DNA from: Ophiodon elongatus
Taxonomy: Eukaryota; Chordata; Actinopteri; Perciformes; Hexagrammidae
DNA length: 64,000 nt
Direction of reading: 5' to 3'
Assembly: GCA_016806645.1 (NCBI GenBank)
Contig: JACSYO010000471.1
Span: 740,001 to 804,000 of the forward strand
Shown: positions 48,173-60,687 of the stretch, one piece after another
Position numbering within the stretch: the first letter of the stretch is position 1
Layout: each line of letters opens with the position of its first letter
Notes under the pieces: model-generated
Seen by the model: only the letters and a program-made list of their open reading frames with translations
Told to the model about the DNA's origin: nothing
Databases searched by the model: none
Position numbers and translations under genes: made by a program

Positions 48173-51100
48173 TTCACATGCATGTTTAGCTGTTGTGATG
48201 TGGGAGGTTTGTACGTAAGTCCTTGAGTGTTCCCAGGTCCAGCTGGTCACTGTACATGTGAACAAAATTCATACAGCATGTTGTGACAGGGAAGGGCTGC
48301 TGTGTCATGCATATAGCATACCACATTTTCAACATGTCCACAAGCAACCTGTTATGGGATATCGTGTGCTATTATGTGCTATTATGTGCTATTGTGTGCT
48401 ATTGTGCATGGTGCATTCTGTACCTAACTGTATGTGTGTGCGTGCAAGCTTTTTTTCTGATATGTCACATTCCTAAACTTGACAGATATGCCTGCTTCTG
48501 TTCAGATGTAGTGGGAACAAAGAGTCAATTTACTTATTTAGGACCTTGACTCACTGAAAACTGAAAACACACTCACATGGTTTCAGAACACTGTCATTCT
48601 CAGTATCACCATTGCTGCATTGATGAGGTACAAGTACATTAATTCTGCATTGTATTCTTATAATATGAGACAGACTCTTACTTATTTATCTGTGCAGCAT
48701 CATACATGTTGCGGAATTAAAGTGCTAACAATCCCCTGTACATGTCCCAGGCAGTTGACGTCAACTTGTGCAAAATCGAAAGGAACACATGAAGAAAAAA
48801 AGAGAGGTGATACATAGACAGGAGAATTGAGAGAGTGAGATGGAAGGATAAGGCAGAGCTGATTTTCTTTCTCCAATAAAAACGACAACCCCCCAGTGTT
48901 GCTATGGCGACCTCCTCTCTCTCCCTTCCTTTCAGCAAGCTACCACTTATCCATGCTGCCTTTTAGTCAGCAGGGCATGTGGGTGTGTGTGCGTTTGTGT
49001 GTCGGCTCCTGAATGAATCAAGCAAATGAAGGAGAAAGTCATCAGAGAGCCAAGTCAAACTGTTCTCCACACAGACGGGTGTACATATATACAATAATAT
49101 GCATTAATATATAGTAATAATATAAGCCCACAAGCTGGAAAAATGCTTCATACTTTTAAGATAACCAACTTCTCTTTCTGTTCATTCTCTATTTTCTTGC
49201 ACTTTCATCTCAAAGTATATTCCTCTAGTAGCGGTTCTCTATACTCTAATTCACTCTTTCACAACCACTCCTGCCTGATTTTCAATTACCACACACCCAC
49301 TCAAATACACACATATCCTCACCACCACTACTCTTTGTAAATGTGAACTAGAGTGAAAAAAAATTTGAGCATAAGCAGGGAGCTGTATGAGTGTGTCTGT
49401 CATTTTTTTCCCGTTAGCAAAAGGTCAATGATCATGAATGCTAAAGATGAATCGTACGCCACGAAACAGAACCACTTCAAAATCGTCACAGGATCCAGGA
49501 CATCACAGTTATAAAGTCTGCAAGATCCCAACATTGCACTGTAGTTTCCTGGGTGGAAAAGTATTAAGAGCACTTATAGTGCAAGTATTAGATCACAACA
49601 GAAAGAAAGATGGATTTACTGTAGTTATTGTTATTATACTTGTCTCAACATTGTTACATTGTCTCAAACTAAACTACACAAGCACACAAACATGGTGACA
49701 CAGAAACTTGTTTTTCTAGTTTCCATACTGTTGAGGAACTGCTCAAAGTCTGTGTGATTCAACATCAGCATGGGTGTATTTTTTAATCACTGACAATAGG
49801 CTGTGTTTCTATACACCTCCCTTCTCTCTTCACAAGCACCTCATTTAATAATCTCGCTTATTGCTCAAATAAAAAATGCATGCCCTCATGCTGCATGCAA
49901 GTTGCTGGCAGCTGGCAGCATCATTTGACCCAGTAAAGACTCTGGATGTGTTGTCCCTTTGGACTGATTAAATGTTTAATAACGTTTAACGCACACATCA
50001 AATAAACATTCATTGAAATTTGTCTTTTATTTAACAATTTTTTTATACTTTTGCAGGAATCAATATAATAGGGTAAAAAAATGGTGGTGGTTGAAGTAAT
50101 ACAATTATTTAGTATTTATTTAGTATTATTTTGAGGTTTATTGAGCACCTCATTTACCTTCTGGTAAGGATGAATCTATAACATTTGAAATAGTATTGCT
50201 GCTGAAAGTTTAAGATTATACTGCACTGTGATAGTAACCTGTAATAAATGGTTTTGACTGGCAAAATGTTCAACAATGTTCACCAGTTACTCAATAACAT
50301 TGTCAGTCAGCAGTTTGGTGCAGATCGGTAGCATACAATGGGTTTTTATAACTTTTTTCTTGGATTCAGCTGCCTGCTGTGGCGGAAACAACACTCTCTC
50401 ATGTGCGTCTTTGCTTTAACTGCAGATGCTATTTGCACAAACCTCCACTTCAGTCTCAATCTGTCCTACCATTTATATGAAGTGTCTTTTACTGCCAAGT
50501 TAATTTCAATAACGGGGTATTACTTACGCTTCATGCATGCTATTCATCATATACTGCTGTATTGCTGCAGCCTGGAACAATCCACAGAGTTAGAGTTATA
50601 TATAAATCTTCAATATATAGCCAAAGTAATGGCATACCTCATTCCTTATAGTTGTCTTGGAAATATTGAAAAAACATAAACGCATGCAGCAGTCTGAGAT
50701 CTTCTCAACGTCTGCACACAAACTGGACTAAATACCTTTTCTTTCAAATTAACACCTCCTGTCAATGTGGCATTATACAGAAGCTGTTATCCAATAAAGG
50801 GTAATGGAACAGTCTCCCACTGGAGGAAATGGAGGCACAGGAGAAATCAGAACCAGGACTGAGTGGCGCCGACTGTCAGACCCTGCTGCAGTAAAAGGGG
50901 AGATTTTCTAAAGAGACTCTGGTTCTCGGAAACACTACCACTTTTGTCCACAGGGACCGCCAAAATCAACACAGAATTAAAGTTCTGTGTAATAGCTTTA
51001 AACTCACACAATTGAGTGCTGCAAGAATGAGTCAAATAGGTTTTTGGTTAGATGTCTGAAAGGTCTGTGGTTAACAGATGCTAAATATGGTGTATTGTTT

Positions 51101-51919
51101 CTGTTCTACAACATAACATATGTCAGTAAATACATCACTCATGAATTTTGAAGCTTTAAAGTGTCTTTAAAAAGGCAGTTGCTAACAGGTGGCTAAATGA
51201 GACTACAAAACGTCATCACGCCAAACACTAGTCCACCTTTAGCTTCGTGGTGTGACATGAAGTGATATGACCGTGGTGTAGTTCGTTTATACCCTAACAC
51301 TAGCTTTTTATTTCTGAAATTGCATATACACTTCAAAAATCATAAAAGTAGGGATAATTTGTGAAGAAGAACAAAACGTGTACGTATCATAAACTTTTGT
51401 TTACCTTAGAGCTTATTTTCTGCAATTAGCCAAAATCCAATCAGTGTAAGAGATCCATGTTTTTTTTTGTCGAGGGAACCAGTGCGATGCTAACTTACGG
51501 GATGGCCTACAAAAAGATATCATCCCTGTAGCACTCTCTGAAGAGCTATGCAATGTACACTGAAGTTTTTTATCACTTTGGAAACCATTCCACATTGAAA
51601 TAAACAGTCTGTTATAGACTTGTTCATTAAGAGATGAGACACGACTTCAACTCTGAAAAAAGTTTCACACAATCAGCAATTTAAAGGTACTGTAATGAAG
51701 ATACTATAACACATAAATAACGACTTCCATCATTTAAACTGTGTCTGCCCTGCTGCTTTGTCACCTTTGTAATCTATGACCTGGCATTGTAAGCAGGTCT
51801 TTAATTCAGACCATGGCAAAAAAACTAAAATGCCAGCAGGAGCACAAGAAAACTTCCCATCCAGAAAAATCACACACTGCAACTAACGCATGTGGTTTTC
51901 TTCGGCTTGTGAAACAGGA

Positions 51920-52357
51920 AAAGAGTACGAGGGAGAGAGTGAGAATGAGAGTGAGAGTGAGGCAGGCAATGAGAGAAGAAGAGATGAGAGGGACAGAAGC
52001 TCTGCTGCAGAACACACCTCATCTCCATTTTAGCTGGAGGGAGAGAGAGAGAGAGCGAGAGGGAGAGAGAGAGAAAGAGAGAGAGAGAGAAAGCGAGAGA
52101 GAGAGAAAGAGAGAGAGTGACAGAGAGAGAGTGACAGAGAGAGAGAGAGAGAGAGAGAGGGATTCAGTCTGTGCCAATTTACTCTTCGGCTCCAGTGACA
52201 GAGAGGAGAGCTGGGGAAGTGATATTCAACAACCGTGTGACAGAGAGGGAGAAGAAAAAAAAGAAAAAAACATCCCCCCACGTGAGGCGAAGAAAGCCTG
52301 AGCAAATGAAGAAAGGAAGAAACGACGGAGAGCAATGTAGCCGGTGCTTCAGTTGCG
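51920..52357 (+). other. lrrn2: GA-rich block ending in a donor, possible lrrn2 5' UTR exon
   Basis: A (GAGAGA)n purine tract (about 52036-52160) is followed by mixed sequence that ends at 'agttgcg' with a consensus donor GTAAGA at 52358. LRRN genes have one coding exon preceded by untranslated exons. Matching acceptors occur before the lrrn2 start: 'ctgacaaaacag' ending at about 58002 and 'ccttttacag' ending at 58278. The link is inferred from position and splice signals only. Confidence 0.3.
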
Positions 52358-52674
52358 GTAAGAAACCTGAAATATGTTGATGTAAATTTTTTAAGCAAAC
52401 AGGTCATTGCAGCGCTCACACAGCCATGCAGCTGTGGATGCATGCACATTCACTCTGAGTGAAAGCAGTATTGATTCAAAGGTTTTGGTAGCAGGTGTGT
52501 GTGTTGGAAATGGAGAAGCTCGAGGGTCTCTTTTGCTAAACATCATAAGTTTGTGCATATATGTGTTAGTGTGCATGCAGGAACAGATTCAGCTGAAGGG
52601 CAATGCGTCTGTTTTGTTTTTTTACATTATTATTTATGTTAGGATCTGCATCCAGCACCTCTATCTCTGTCTTA

Positions 52675-52677
<3 letters not shown>

Positions 52678-52709
<32 letters not shown>
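52678..52709. repeat. (CT)n microsatellite
   Basis: About fifteen TC units. Confidence 0.95.
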
Positions 52710-52711
<2 letters not shown>

Positions 52712-55700
52712 TCCGCCCTGTTGCAGTGTCTCTCTCTGTGTCGTAGCCACACAGCACAAACAAACCCTTTTACATGAATGGGTCAATTCATATAAACATA
52801 TACTCCAAACTTATATTCTCCTTTTATCTGTTAGAAAATGTAGGTAGAAAAGCTTTTCTCTGGCTCTCTGTTCCAAAGCAAAGTCAAATGGAGCCGATAG
52901 GAGAGGCATGTTTAACTTCTGCAGAAGCATTCATGTGACTAGTCTGAAATAATACAGACCTTTAATTAATGTTTTTTTTCCACATCTCATTGGGGTTCTG
53001 AAAACGTTCAAGCCATTGACTTCCTGATAGTTGCCCATTAGAGGATAGAGACCAATCAATTATCCCACACCTAACTGTCTCAGTTGTGCACAGCACAATC
53101 TATGCTGCCAGAATTGCTATTGGAAAGTAAAAAATATCTTTAGTGTAGTGTAAAATAAATCCCAAAGTTCTTAGTTGTAGGGTTTTAATGTATGCTTTAA
53201 ACCACTGCATACGATTGTGTTCCTCTCTTGTATCAAATGGTAAGTGTTAAAGGCTCCAGTATAAACAGGAACGTGCACGTGTCAAGTGAAGTGAGGTGTA
53301 CAAACAAATGAAAAACTGCTAGGGAAGTCCTGCAACGGTTTGGTTTTCATCGAGGGTACAGGTGGATACAGTTGATAGTGGAGGTTTAGCTGATTTGCAC
53401 AGGCATAAGCTGTGTGAGTGAGTGTGTGGGAGAATAATTTTCAAAATTGGTGAAAAAGAAACAAGCAAAACCTGTCCAATGGTGAGGTGGTACGGTATTG
53501 ATCCAAGAACTTTAACTGCATCTGTTGCATTCAGCATGGATATGAAAGTCCAATAATCCAGAAAAATGCACATAAGTCTAGTATGCTGAGTAGAACAATA
53601 TCTTTCAAAAGAGGTTTGTGAGACTGCTTTGTTAAAAATCCACAATTATGCACAAATACACCTCTGCGTAGGGGCTTCAGCAAGGCTTGAATAGTTGTTT
53701 TTGTTAGGACTGTCAGTGTTCGGGGCAGAATTTATAAGAAGCAACCGTACCACCTGAAGTAACTAATGGCATTTAACTAATGGTGCAGCCAGTGTGGACC
53801 GCATTCAAGACATTGGTCCCCAACCTTCTTGGCTTGATGACCTGTCGACACAGTTGAGCCGAGATCAAGACATGAGAGTTTCTTCTCATATAGTGGCCTG
53901 AAATAATCCAGTATTTGACAAGAACAACAAAGCAAACAAATAAAAATTATCTGACAAATAATCAATTAATCAATAATAATAATAATTAATCTCTGGGTTT
54001 TAAAAAAATAATTTTAATAATTTTGTAATCCCTTGTGGTTTGGGAACCACTGATATGAGATATTCTCAGATTTGTCTGTGTGATTAAAGGAGAACCCAAG
54101 TAACAGGTCTTGGAGTACTTTGGCTTATGTGAAAAATATGTGAAAATGTTTTATGAAGCCTTTGTGGCTGCAGAGGGAGCTGCTTGTCTGTAATTGATGT
54201 CAATTGAGTCAGATTCGGTTGGGTCCTAAGACTCTGAGGGTGTGGAGTCAGAAAGAAGTGAGCTGACCAGAGCTTTGTAGCTCCGTAACCGATTTTTATC
54301 CATTTCTTAAAAAACTATTGTGAGTCCGACAATGTTATAGGAGTGCAATGCTAAATCGTTGGAGTAAAATGGATGGACTAGTTGGATAAGATGAGCTTTA
54401 TGTTAGTTAGTGCAGGTATAGAAATCAATACACATACAACTGATTGATTGATTGACTCTTTTAGTTGAGCACTTGCTAAAATAATGTATGAGAAATGGAG
54501 TCAAAAGATAACACAGTTTCAGTAGAATTAGATGCAGTCACTATTTCTATTTAGGTCACTACTTTCCCTTAGGAAAAGGACTACAACTTAGGTCCTGTAA
54601 CTATTTACGAATTGTTTAAGAAAAAAACAAGTTCTTCCTCAGCTGGAGAGTCACTTCAGATTTTAGATTAAGGTCAGTGCAGCTTTGTCTTGTTTTTGTT
54701 ATTATTACTCATCTCTGTATGGCCGGGGTATTAATATGTTAGCTACTGTGTAGTTATACTAAACTTTCATAAAGATCTGAGTCTGAAGACTCAGGGGAGT
54801 AGTAAGGTCTGCTACGAGCAAAATATTCATCCTGTTTATCCAGAGGGAAAAGACTGTGGACAGCTGGGAGGAGACAGAGTTATGAAAGTAGTCTCTGAGT
54901 CATGCAGCTCTATTTCACACTCCTTCTCTGAATAGTTCAAATTACAAGTCCTTTGTATACACACATCGACACGCAGTGCTGGTTTCCTGAAAAACACAGA
55001 AAACACCAAGAGCTTGGAGAGCAAATTACAAAAAGGAGGGGGGGGGGCATCAAAACTAAATGATGAATCCATTATTGAGCAGGTTGCTTATAAAAAGATG
55101 AGAGAGAGGAGATGAAAGTGAATGGGTGATAGAAGAGTACGAGGAGCCCCAGAAGGTAACTGCTCCTGTGTTTTTACTGTTACAGCTCAGAGCTTGATAA
55201 CATGCAGCACTTACTACACACAAAGTCCCTCTCTTTGCGCTTCTCATACAAATAAACTGCATGGTGTCTGAATGCTAATCACTTTTCTCTCTATTTCAAT
55301 AACTGTGCTAAATTTAATCTGTTGATTATTTCTACTTCTTGTTTGAGGAGAAAACTTGGCATCTCTCCACACTTTCTCTTCATCCGCGAACAGACGTTAC
55401 AGCCTGCAGAGTTGTACAGTACTTCCTGTTAGTCATGTTTTATCACACCAGCTGCCAGGATGGAAAGACTTTGCAACAAAGGTTAAAAGTTCATCTCATG
55501 AAAACTTCATTTATAATCATACACAACTACATTACAGAAAATGGACGGATTCGTAGAACACATGGAGGCTGATTAAAAAGGAAATACAGTTTTTTTATGT
55601 TGGTTTCCTCAGTCCAGTCAGTGTAGCTTCATCTGTGTTCTTATCAACTGATACACAGACAAACAAATTACAAAGAAAATCTCTAAGCACTGAGACAGCG

Positions 55701-58278
55701 TGAGGCTGGAAGATGTGTTTCCATAGCAACTATGCAGTAAGCCTTCTCGGCCTGTGTGATAGTGTGTGTTTGTCATGCACGATACCAATATCGCATAATG
55801 TGGTGTGTCCCACAGAAAAAACGTTCAGAGGAAGCAGATTGTCACTATGCCAATGTCTGCTCAATTACAAGTAAACTTAAATAAAAAATTGAAAAAACTA
55901 GTCAGTGTCGCAGGCAGAAATCACAGTGTTGGTGGGCAGACAATCTGGTGGACTGAGCCCGTCTAAGACCAATCAGGTTCTGAAACGCATATGTTGACCA
56001 AAATAAGCCATTAGAACTATACTTGCCTGAATGCATCATAGTTTAATCCCACAAGGCTTATGCTTCATCATCAGAGGTGGTATTACAGGCACTAACAAAA
56101 CAAACATTAACAGCATCTCATATCCTGGCACGTCGGTCACATATTCACACGCGCAGCTGATGGACGCAACAGCATCAATAATCAAGCGTATGAATAGAGG
56201 TACAACGGCACCAACATGCCCAGTAACTTTAAACATTACACTTTAGTCTGGCACGACGGCCACGTAAACCACATCCACGCACACAAACGCACACAGATGG
56301 CAGACTCAGCAACATCAGCATAAAATCTAATTGTACATCCAACGAAAACTATACCCAATAAACACAAATATTAAAATAGGTCACTAATGTCCAAAATAGC
56401 CAACTTCTGATGATCACAGCAGAAGACAACGGGGCTTGGTGTTGAATGATTTCATTATAGTCTCTTTCAAAGGAGAGCAGGGACAAAGAGTTTCCATCCA
56501 CAGAATTAAACAAACTGCTTTGTTTCGCCGTCACTTTTTATCTTAACTTATATTAAAAGCAGCTTGCAGAAACTAGGCCTCTACTCCTCTGTGCAAAGAC
56601 CCTCCAAACACTACCTATCCAGCACCAAACAGCAGACATTCAAAATTAGCAACTAGCTATTAAACATAGTAAAGCATTTAGGAGCTACAGTGCCAGATGT
56701 TCTTCTCAGGAATTATTGGAGACCAGAGCAAAAAGGAGAGTCAACACTGGACAGAAAAAGTACTCCATATGAATGATGTTGCTCTATGTCTGCTGGAACA
56801 ACATAACAACTTCACAAGGTGTTTACATGATCTCGCTGCCCCCAAAGATTTCAAATAAACAATTAATGTAGATTTAATAAAATAAAAATGAATCCTGTTT
56901 ATTGGATGTTACTTAATACACAATAACAAGCACGTAACCTTTTAGCCTGTACATACTTAATTGTATAAAGTATATCATGACTTCAATGTACTGTGTAAAT
57001 TAAAACTTGCTGCCAAGAACAGGTTGATAGCTGTTACTCTGACACATACACTTTTTCGCACTACTGGTTTGCTAATTAGTGGAATGATCTCATTGCTGCC
57101 AAGTGTCTGTGATCCGTTAATGTGATGGTGTTCTACCATGCTCTGGATAGCGTCAGCTAAATTAAATGTAATGTAATAAGAGAGTCTGCCAACTGCGCTA
57201 AATGTAAATACTGATGTAACTGGTGTGTTTGTGTCTCTCTGTGTGTGTGCTTTTGTTCAAGCAGCAGAGCAGCTACCTTCACACAGTCTCACCCATAACA
57301 GCCTTAAGTACAGAAGCTAATAATATAAAAGACCCTGAGGGTCTTTTTAAATGTTACGTAATAAATAACATTCGTGGGACGCTGTGCTCTAACATTGAAC
57401 ATTGAATGTGAAGCACAGAAATTAAATATTAAAGTGCAACACGATTTCCTCACTCCTGCATATTTACCTATTTTCCTTTAGGCTGAATGAAACCCTGGGG
57501 ATTACAGCATTGCACTTTTTTTCCCCTCTTTCTCTCCCTCACCGACTTTCTTTCTTTTATTCTTTCGTTCAGTTTTTACCCTCATTTGTTTGCCATTACT
57601 CCGTCCGTGTCTAAATGTGCTACTCCAGTCCATGCCAGATCTCCTTTAGAAAAAAAAAACCTCTCTGCATGCTTTTTTTCCAGCCTTTCTCTCCGTGCTC
57701 ATCCATCTTCTTTCCTTCACTTACCACTTACTCTTCTCGGCTGCGAAACATTTCTGCGAACTACATCCTTGAAAACTCCATGTGACCTTGCCAAGACATT
57801 TATTGCATTTAAAATGCACACAGATTTAGTTTAGAGTAGAAACAGATGAGGAATAATGCTTACAAATGTGTCTGTATTTAAGTGGCACATTCCGTTTTAA
57901 CAGACTATAGCAAACAGCTGATTCTGGTTTGATTATTTTTCATTTCTCTCTTTTTCCTCTCTCAATCTCTTTCTTTCTCTTTTTGTGTTTCTGACAAAAC
58001 AGTGAGCCACCCCGCTGGGAGCCATGAGTCCTCCACCTGTGGCCAGGATGTGAGATCGATCGTGTGACAACAAAGGCCGTCATCCAGCTACAGCCATCGT
58101 GCAGTCTCTGTTCTACCACACATAAACTAAAGTCTGTGGCTATAAAGTAAACAAACACATTTCAGCTTTTTAGTTGTGTCTGATGACGCTGTAGAATGTT
58201 GTTAACAATTTTATTGCTCTTTAATCTATTTAAATTTCTTGAATGACGACACTGAACCATCTGGTCTACCTTTTACAG
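52710..58278. other. Intergenic or intronic DNA before lrrn2
   Basis: No coding exon recognised. 53805-54055 has repeat-like text ('ggtccccaacc' at the left, 'gtttgggaaccactg' at the right) seen at ends of fish DNA transposon remnants. If the 52.2-kb exon belongs to lrrn2, this stretch is its intron. Confidence 0.4.
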
Positions 58279-58392
58279 TTGGCGCACACATCCTGAAACT
58301 GTTAACAACAGGACCTCACAGACATTTCTGATGTCTTCCTAATAAACTCTTCCCCACCTTGTCTGAATCAGCTCCTGTGACCTGCGAGGATT

Positions 58393-60687
58393 ATGAGGCC
58401 GACTTTAGTGTTTCTACAGTCGCAGTGTCTCCTGTGTGTGTTGGTTGGTGTATGTGTGCCCGCGGTTGTGGGCTCGCTACCTAACGCGCTACCATGGCAC
58501 GTCTCGTGCCCGGTGCGGTGTGTGTGTCAGATCAAGCCGTGGTTCTCCCCTGATTCCGTCTACCATGAAGCTCCCACTGTGGACTGCAACGACCTGCTCT
58601 TGACCAAGCTCCCCTTACCCATACCCCCGAACACACACACCCTGCGGCTGCAGAGTAACCTTCTGTCTGAGCTCAACACTGCAGTGCTGCATGGACTCGC
58701 AAACCTCACCGACCTTGACCTTTCCCAGAATCGCTTCAGTCGTGTCAAGACAATAACTCAGAGCTTCTCCCTGCCCTCTCTACTGTCTCTACATCTGGAG
58801 GAAAACCATCTCAGTCGACTCCCTGAGGCCTCTTTCTCCTCACTTCCAGCTTTGCAGGAGCTCTTCCTTAGTCACAACAACTTACACTCGATAGCACCTG
58901 GAGCCTTCACCGGTCTGGACTCCTTACTGCGTCTGCATATCAACAACAACAGACTCACCACTGTTGACTCTCGGTGGTTCAGGGCTTTGCCCCACTTGGA
59001 AGTTCTCATGCTCGGGGGAAACCCTGTGGAGGCCCTGCCTGAGCGGGGCTTCCTGGCACTGAAATCCCTCCGGAGTCTTGTCCTTGGTGGTATGGGTCTG
59101 AGAGGCTTGGCTGCAAAAGCACTGGAAGGGTTGGATGGCCTAGAGAGCCTTTCCTTCTACGATAACCTGCTGACAAAGGTTCCCACTCAGGCCCTGATGA
59201 GAGTGCCAGGATTGAAGTTTCTCGATCTCAACAAGAATCACATAAAACTCATCGAGACAGGGGACTTCCGAAACATGGTCCACCTGAAGGAGCTCGGCCT
59301 GAACAACATGGAGGAGCTGGTGTCCATTGAGAGAGCCGCCCTGGAAAACCTTCCAGAGCTAACAAAGCTCGAGATCACCAACAACCCGCGACTGTCCTAC
59401 ATTCATCCTCAGGCTTTCCTCCAGCTGAGCAGGCTGGAGAGTCTAATGCTCAACTCCAACTCTCTGAGCGCACTGCACCAGCACATCATGCTCTCCCTGC
59501 CGAGTCTTCAGGAGGTCAGCTTACATTCCAACCCACTGCGCTGTGACTGCCTGTTTCACTGGGCTGCTCAGGAGGCCTCACACCCTCACAGTGAAGACGT
59601 ACAAACAGTGAGACAAACACCTCGAAAGGTGCGTTTCATCCAACCCCAGGCCACGCTGTGCTCTGAACCCCCAGAGCTGAGATCTCGCAGGGTGAGAGAG
59701 GTGTCATCCAGGGAGATGTCGGCCTCATGCCTCCCCATGATCCCTACCAGCTCCCTCCCTTCCTACGTTGGGGTGAGAGAAGGAGGAAAACTGGTCTTGC
59801 ACTGCCGAGCTCTTGCGGATCCTCAGCCTGAACTGTACTGGGTAACTCCCTCTGGGCTGAGACTTGGTCCTGCACCGAACCATGCATCCAAAGGTTTACC
59901 AGCTCCTGCTCCCTGCCACAGTCTGGCAGCCTCTGAGGGATTCAACCACACATCCAGCGTCTCCTCCAGTCAGCCTCAAGATGATACTCCCTGTAATCCC
60001 TCTAAACACTACCGGCTATTGCCTGAGGGAACTCTGGAACTGAATAAGGTCACCTCCAACGAGGCAGGATTGTATACCTGTGTGGCTGAGAATGCACTGG
60101 GAGCAGATACACGCAGCGTTACTGTGGGTGTGCATGGCAGAGAAAAGAAAAGAAAGAGGGGGATGGCTGCTTGGAGCAAAGATGCCAGGTTGGAGGTGAG
60201 GGAGGTCGGACGACACTATGCTATCTTGTCCTGGCAGAGCGGGCGCAACCTCCATTCAACTCGTCTATCCTGGCAAGCCATGTACTCAAACGCACACACG
60301 CCCACATATACCACACGCATCCTGGCTGGTACTCAGAGCTTCAACCTGACCCACCTGCAGGCAGAGACATTTTACCGAGTGTGTCTACATTTAGGGATCA
60401 GTGAGGGCGCCACGCATGCCAGCAGGAGATCAGGAGAGAGCAGAAAGCCTCAGTGCGTTTCATTCAGGACGAAGGATGTCCCAGAGCCTCAGCCCGGCTT
60501 GCAGCTTAGCCCAGAGCTGACCTCCACAGCATTCACAATACTGCTGCTCGCAGTCATACTGCTGCTGCTGGCAGGCCAGGGCTGGGAAAATGAGCAAGGA
60601 AAACACCACAGTACCATCCTCCAGGAAATTAAAAGTCCTAAGGCTCCGCTCATCAATCAAAAGACAGAAGGAAGCAAGGCCCCTTAG
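58393..60687 (+). CDS. lrrn2: Leucine-rich repeat neuronal protein 2
   Basis: Type I membrane protein of the LRRN family, thought to act in neuronal adhesion or signalling. Single uninterrupted coding exon of 764 residues, as usual for LRRN genes. Signal peptide about 1-28. LRRNT with C39, C43, C45 and C65 ('CPVRCVCQIKPWF', 'VDCNDL'). LRRs about 82-380; then LRRCT ('NPLRCDCLFHW') to about 446. Ig domain about 455-580 (C471, C563). FN3 about 597-693. One hydrophobic helix at 713-728 and a short tail of about 36 residues. 'VDSRWF', 'SLSFYDN' and 'LKFLDLNKN' are LRRN hallmarks. LRRN2 rather than LRRN1 or LRRN3 is chosen because of synteny with fmod and chitinase. Odd points: a Ser/Pro-rich insert with two extra Cys at 492-538 inside the Ig domain, and a polybasic stretch at 583-589 between Ig and FN3. 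Confidence 0.92.
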   Translation: MRPTLVFLQSQCLLCVLVGVCVPAVVGSLPNALPWHVSCPVRCVCQIKPWFSPDSVYHEAPTVDCNDLLLTKLPLPIPPNTHTLRLQSNLLSELNTAVLHGLANLTDLDLSQNRFSRVKTITQSFSLPSLLSLHLEENHLSRLPEASFSSLPALQELFLSHNNLHSIAPGAFTGLDSLLRLHINNNRLTTVDSRWFRALPHLEVLMLGGNPVEALPERGFLALKSLRSLVLGGMGLRGLAAKALEGLDGLESLSFYDNLLTKVPTQALMRVPGLKFLDLNKNHIKLIETGDFRNMVHLKELGLNNMEELVSIERAALENLPELTKLEITNNPRLSYIHPQAFLQLSRLESLMLNSNSLSALHQHIMLSLPSLQEVSLHSNPLRCDCLFHWAAQEASHPHSEDVQTVRQTPRKVRFIQPQATLCSEPPELRSRRVREVSSREMSASCLPMIPTSSLPSYVGVREGGKLVLHCRALADPQPELYWVTPSGLRLGPAPNHASKGLPAPAPCHSLAASEGFNHTSSVSSSQPQDDTPCNPSKHYRLLPEGTLELNKVTSNEAGLYTCVAENALGADTRSVTVGVHGREKKRKRGMAAWSKDARLEVREVGRHYAILSWQSGRNLHSTRLSWQAMYSNAHTPTYTTRILAGTQSFNLTHLQAETFYRVCLHLGISEGATHASRRSGESRKPQCVSFRTKDVPEPQPGLQLSPELTSTAFTILLLAVILLLLAGQGWENEQGKHHSTILQEIKSPKAPLINQKTEGSKAP

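Larger units (their letters stand above)
44927..51919. other. Gene-poor intergenic stretch
   Basis: No supported coding exon. Open frames at 45602-45862, 46765-47115, 47273-47788, 48283-48549 and 50338-50679 show no domain and overlap repeats or microsatellites. A tandem array of a 10-bp 'gtgctattat' type unit (about 4-5 copies) occurs near 48365-48412. The long ORF at 47273 is driven by a CA repeat. Confidence 0.5.

Noticed and set aside
48360..48412. Tandem 10-bp units as a CRISPR-like array
   Set aside because: Units are contiguous with no spacers, in a vertebrate genome; this is a simple tandem repeat.
51813..52301. 162-codon frame as a charged protein
   Set aside because: It is the GA repeat read as Arg-Glu; a UTR or regulatory role is more likely.
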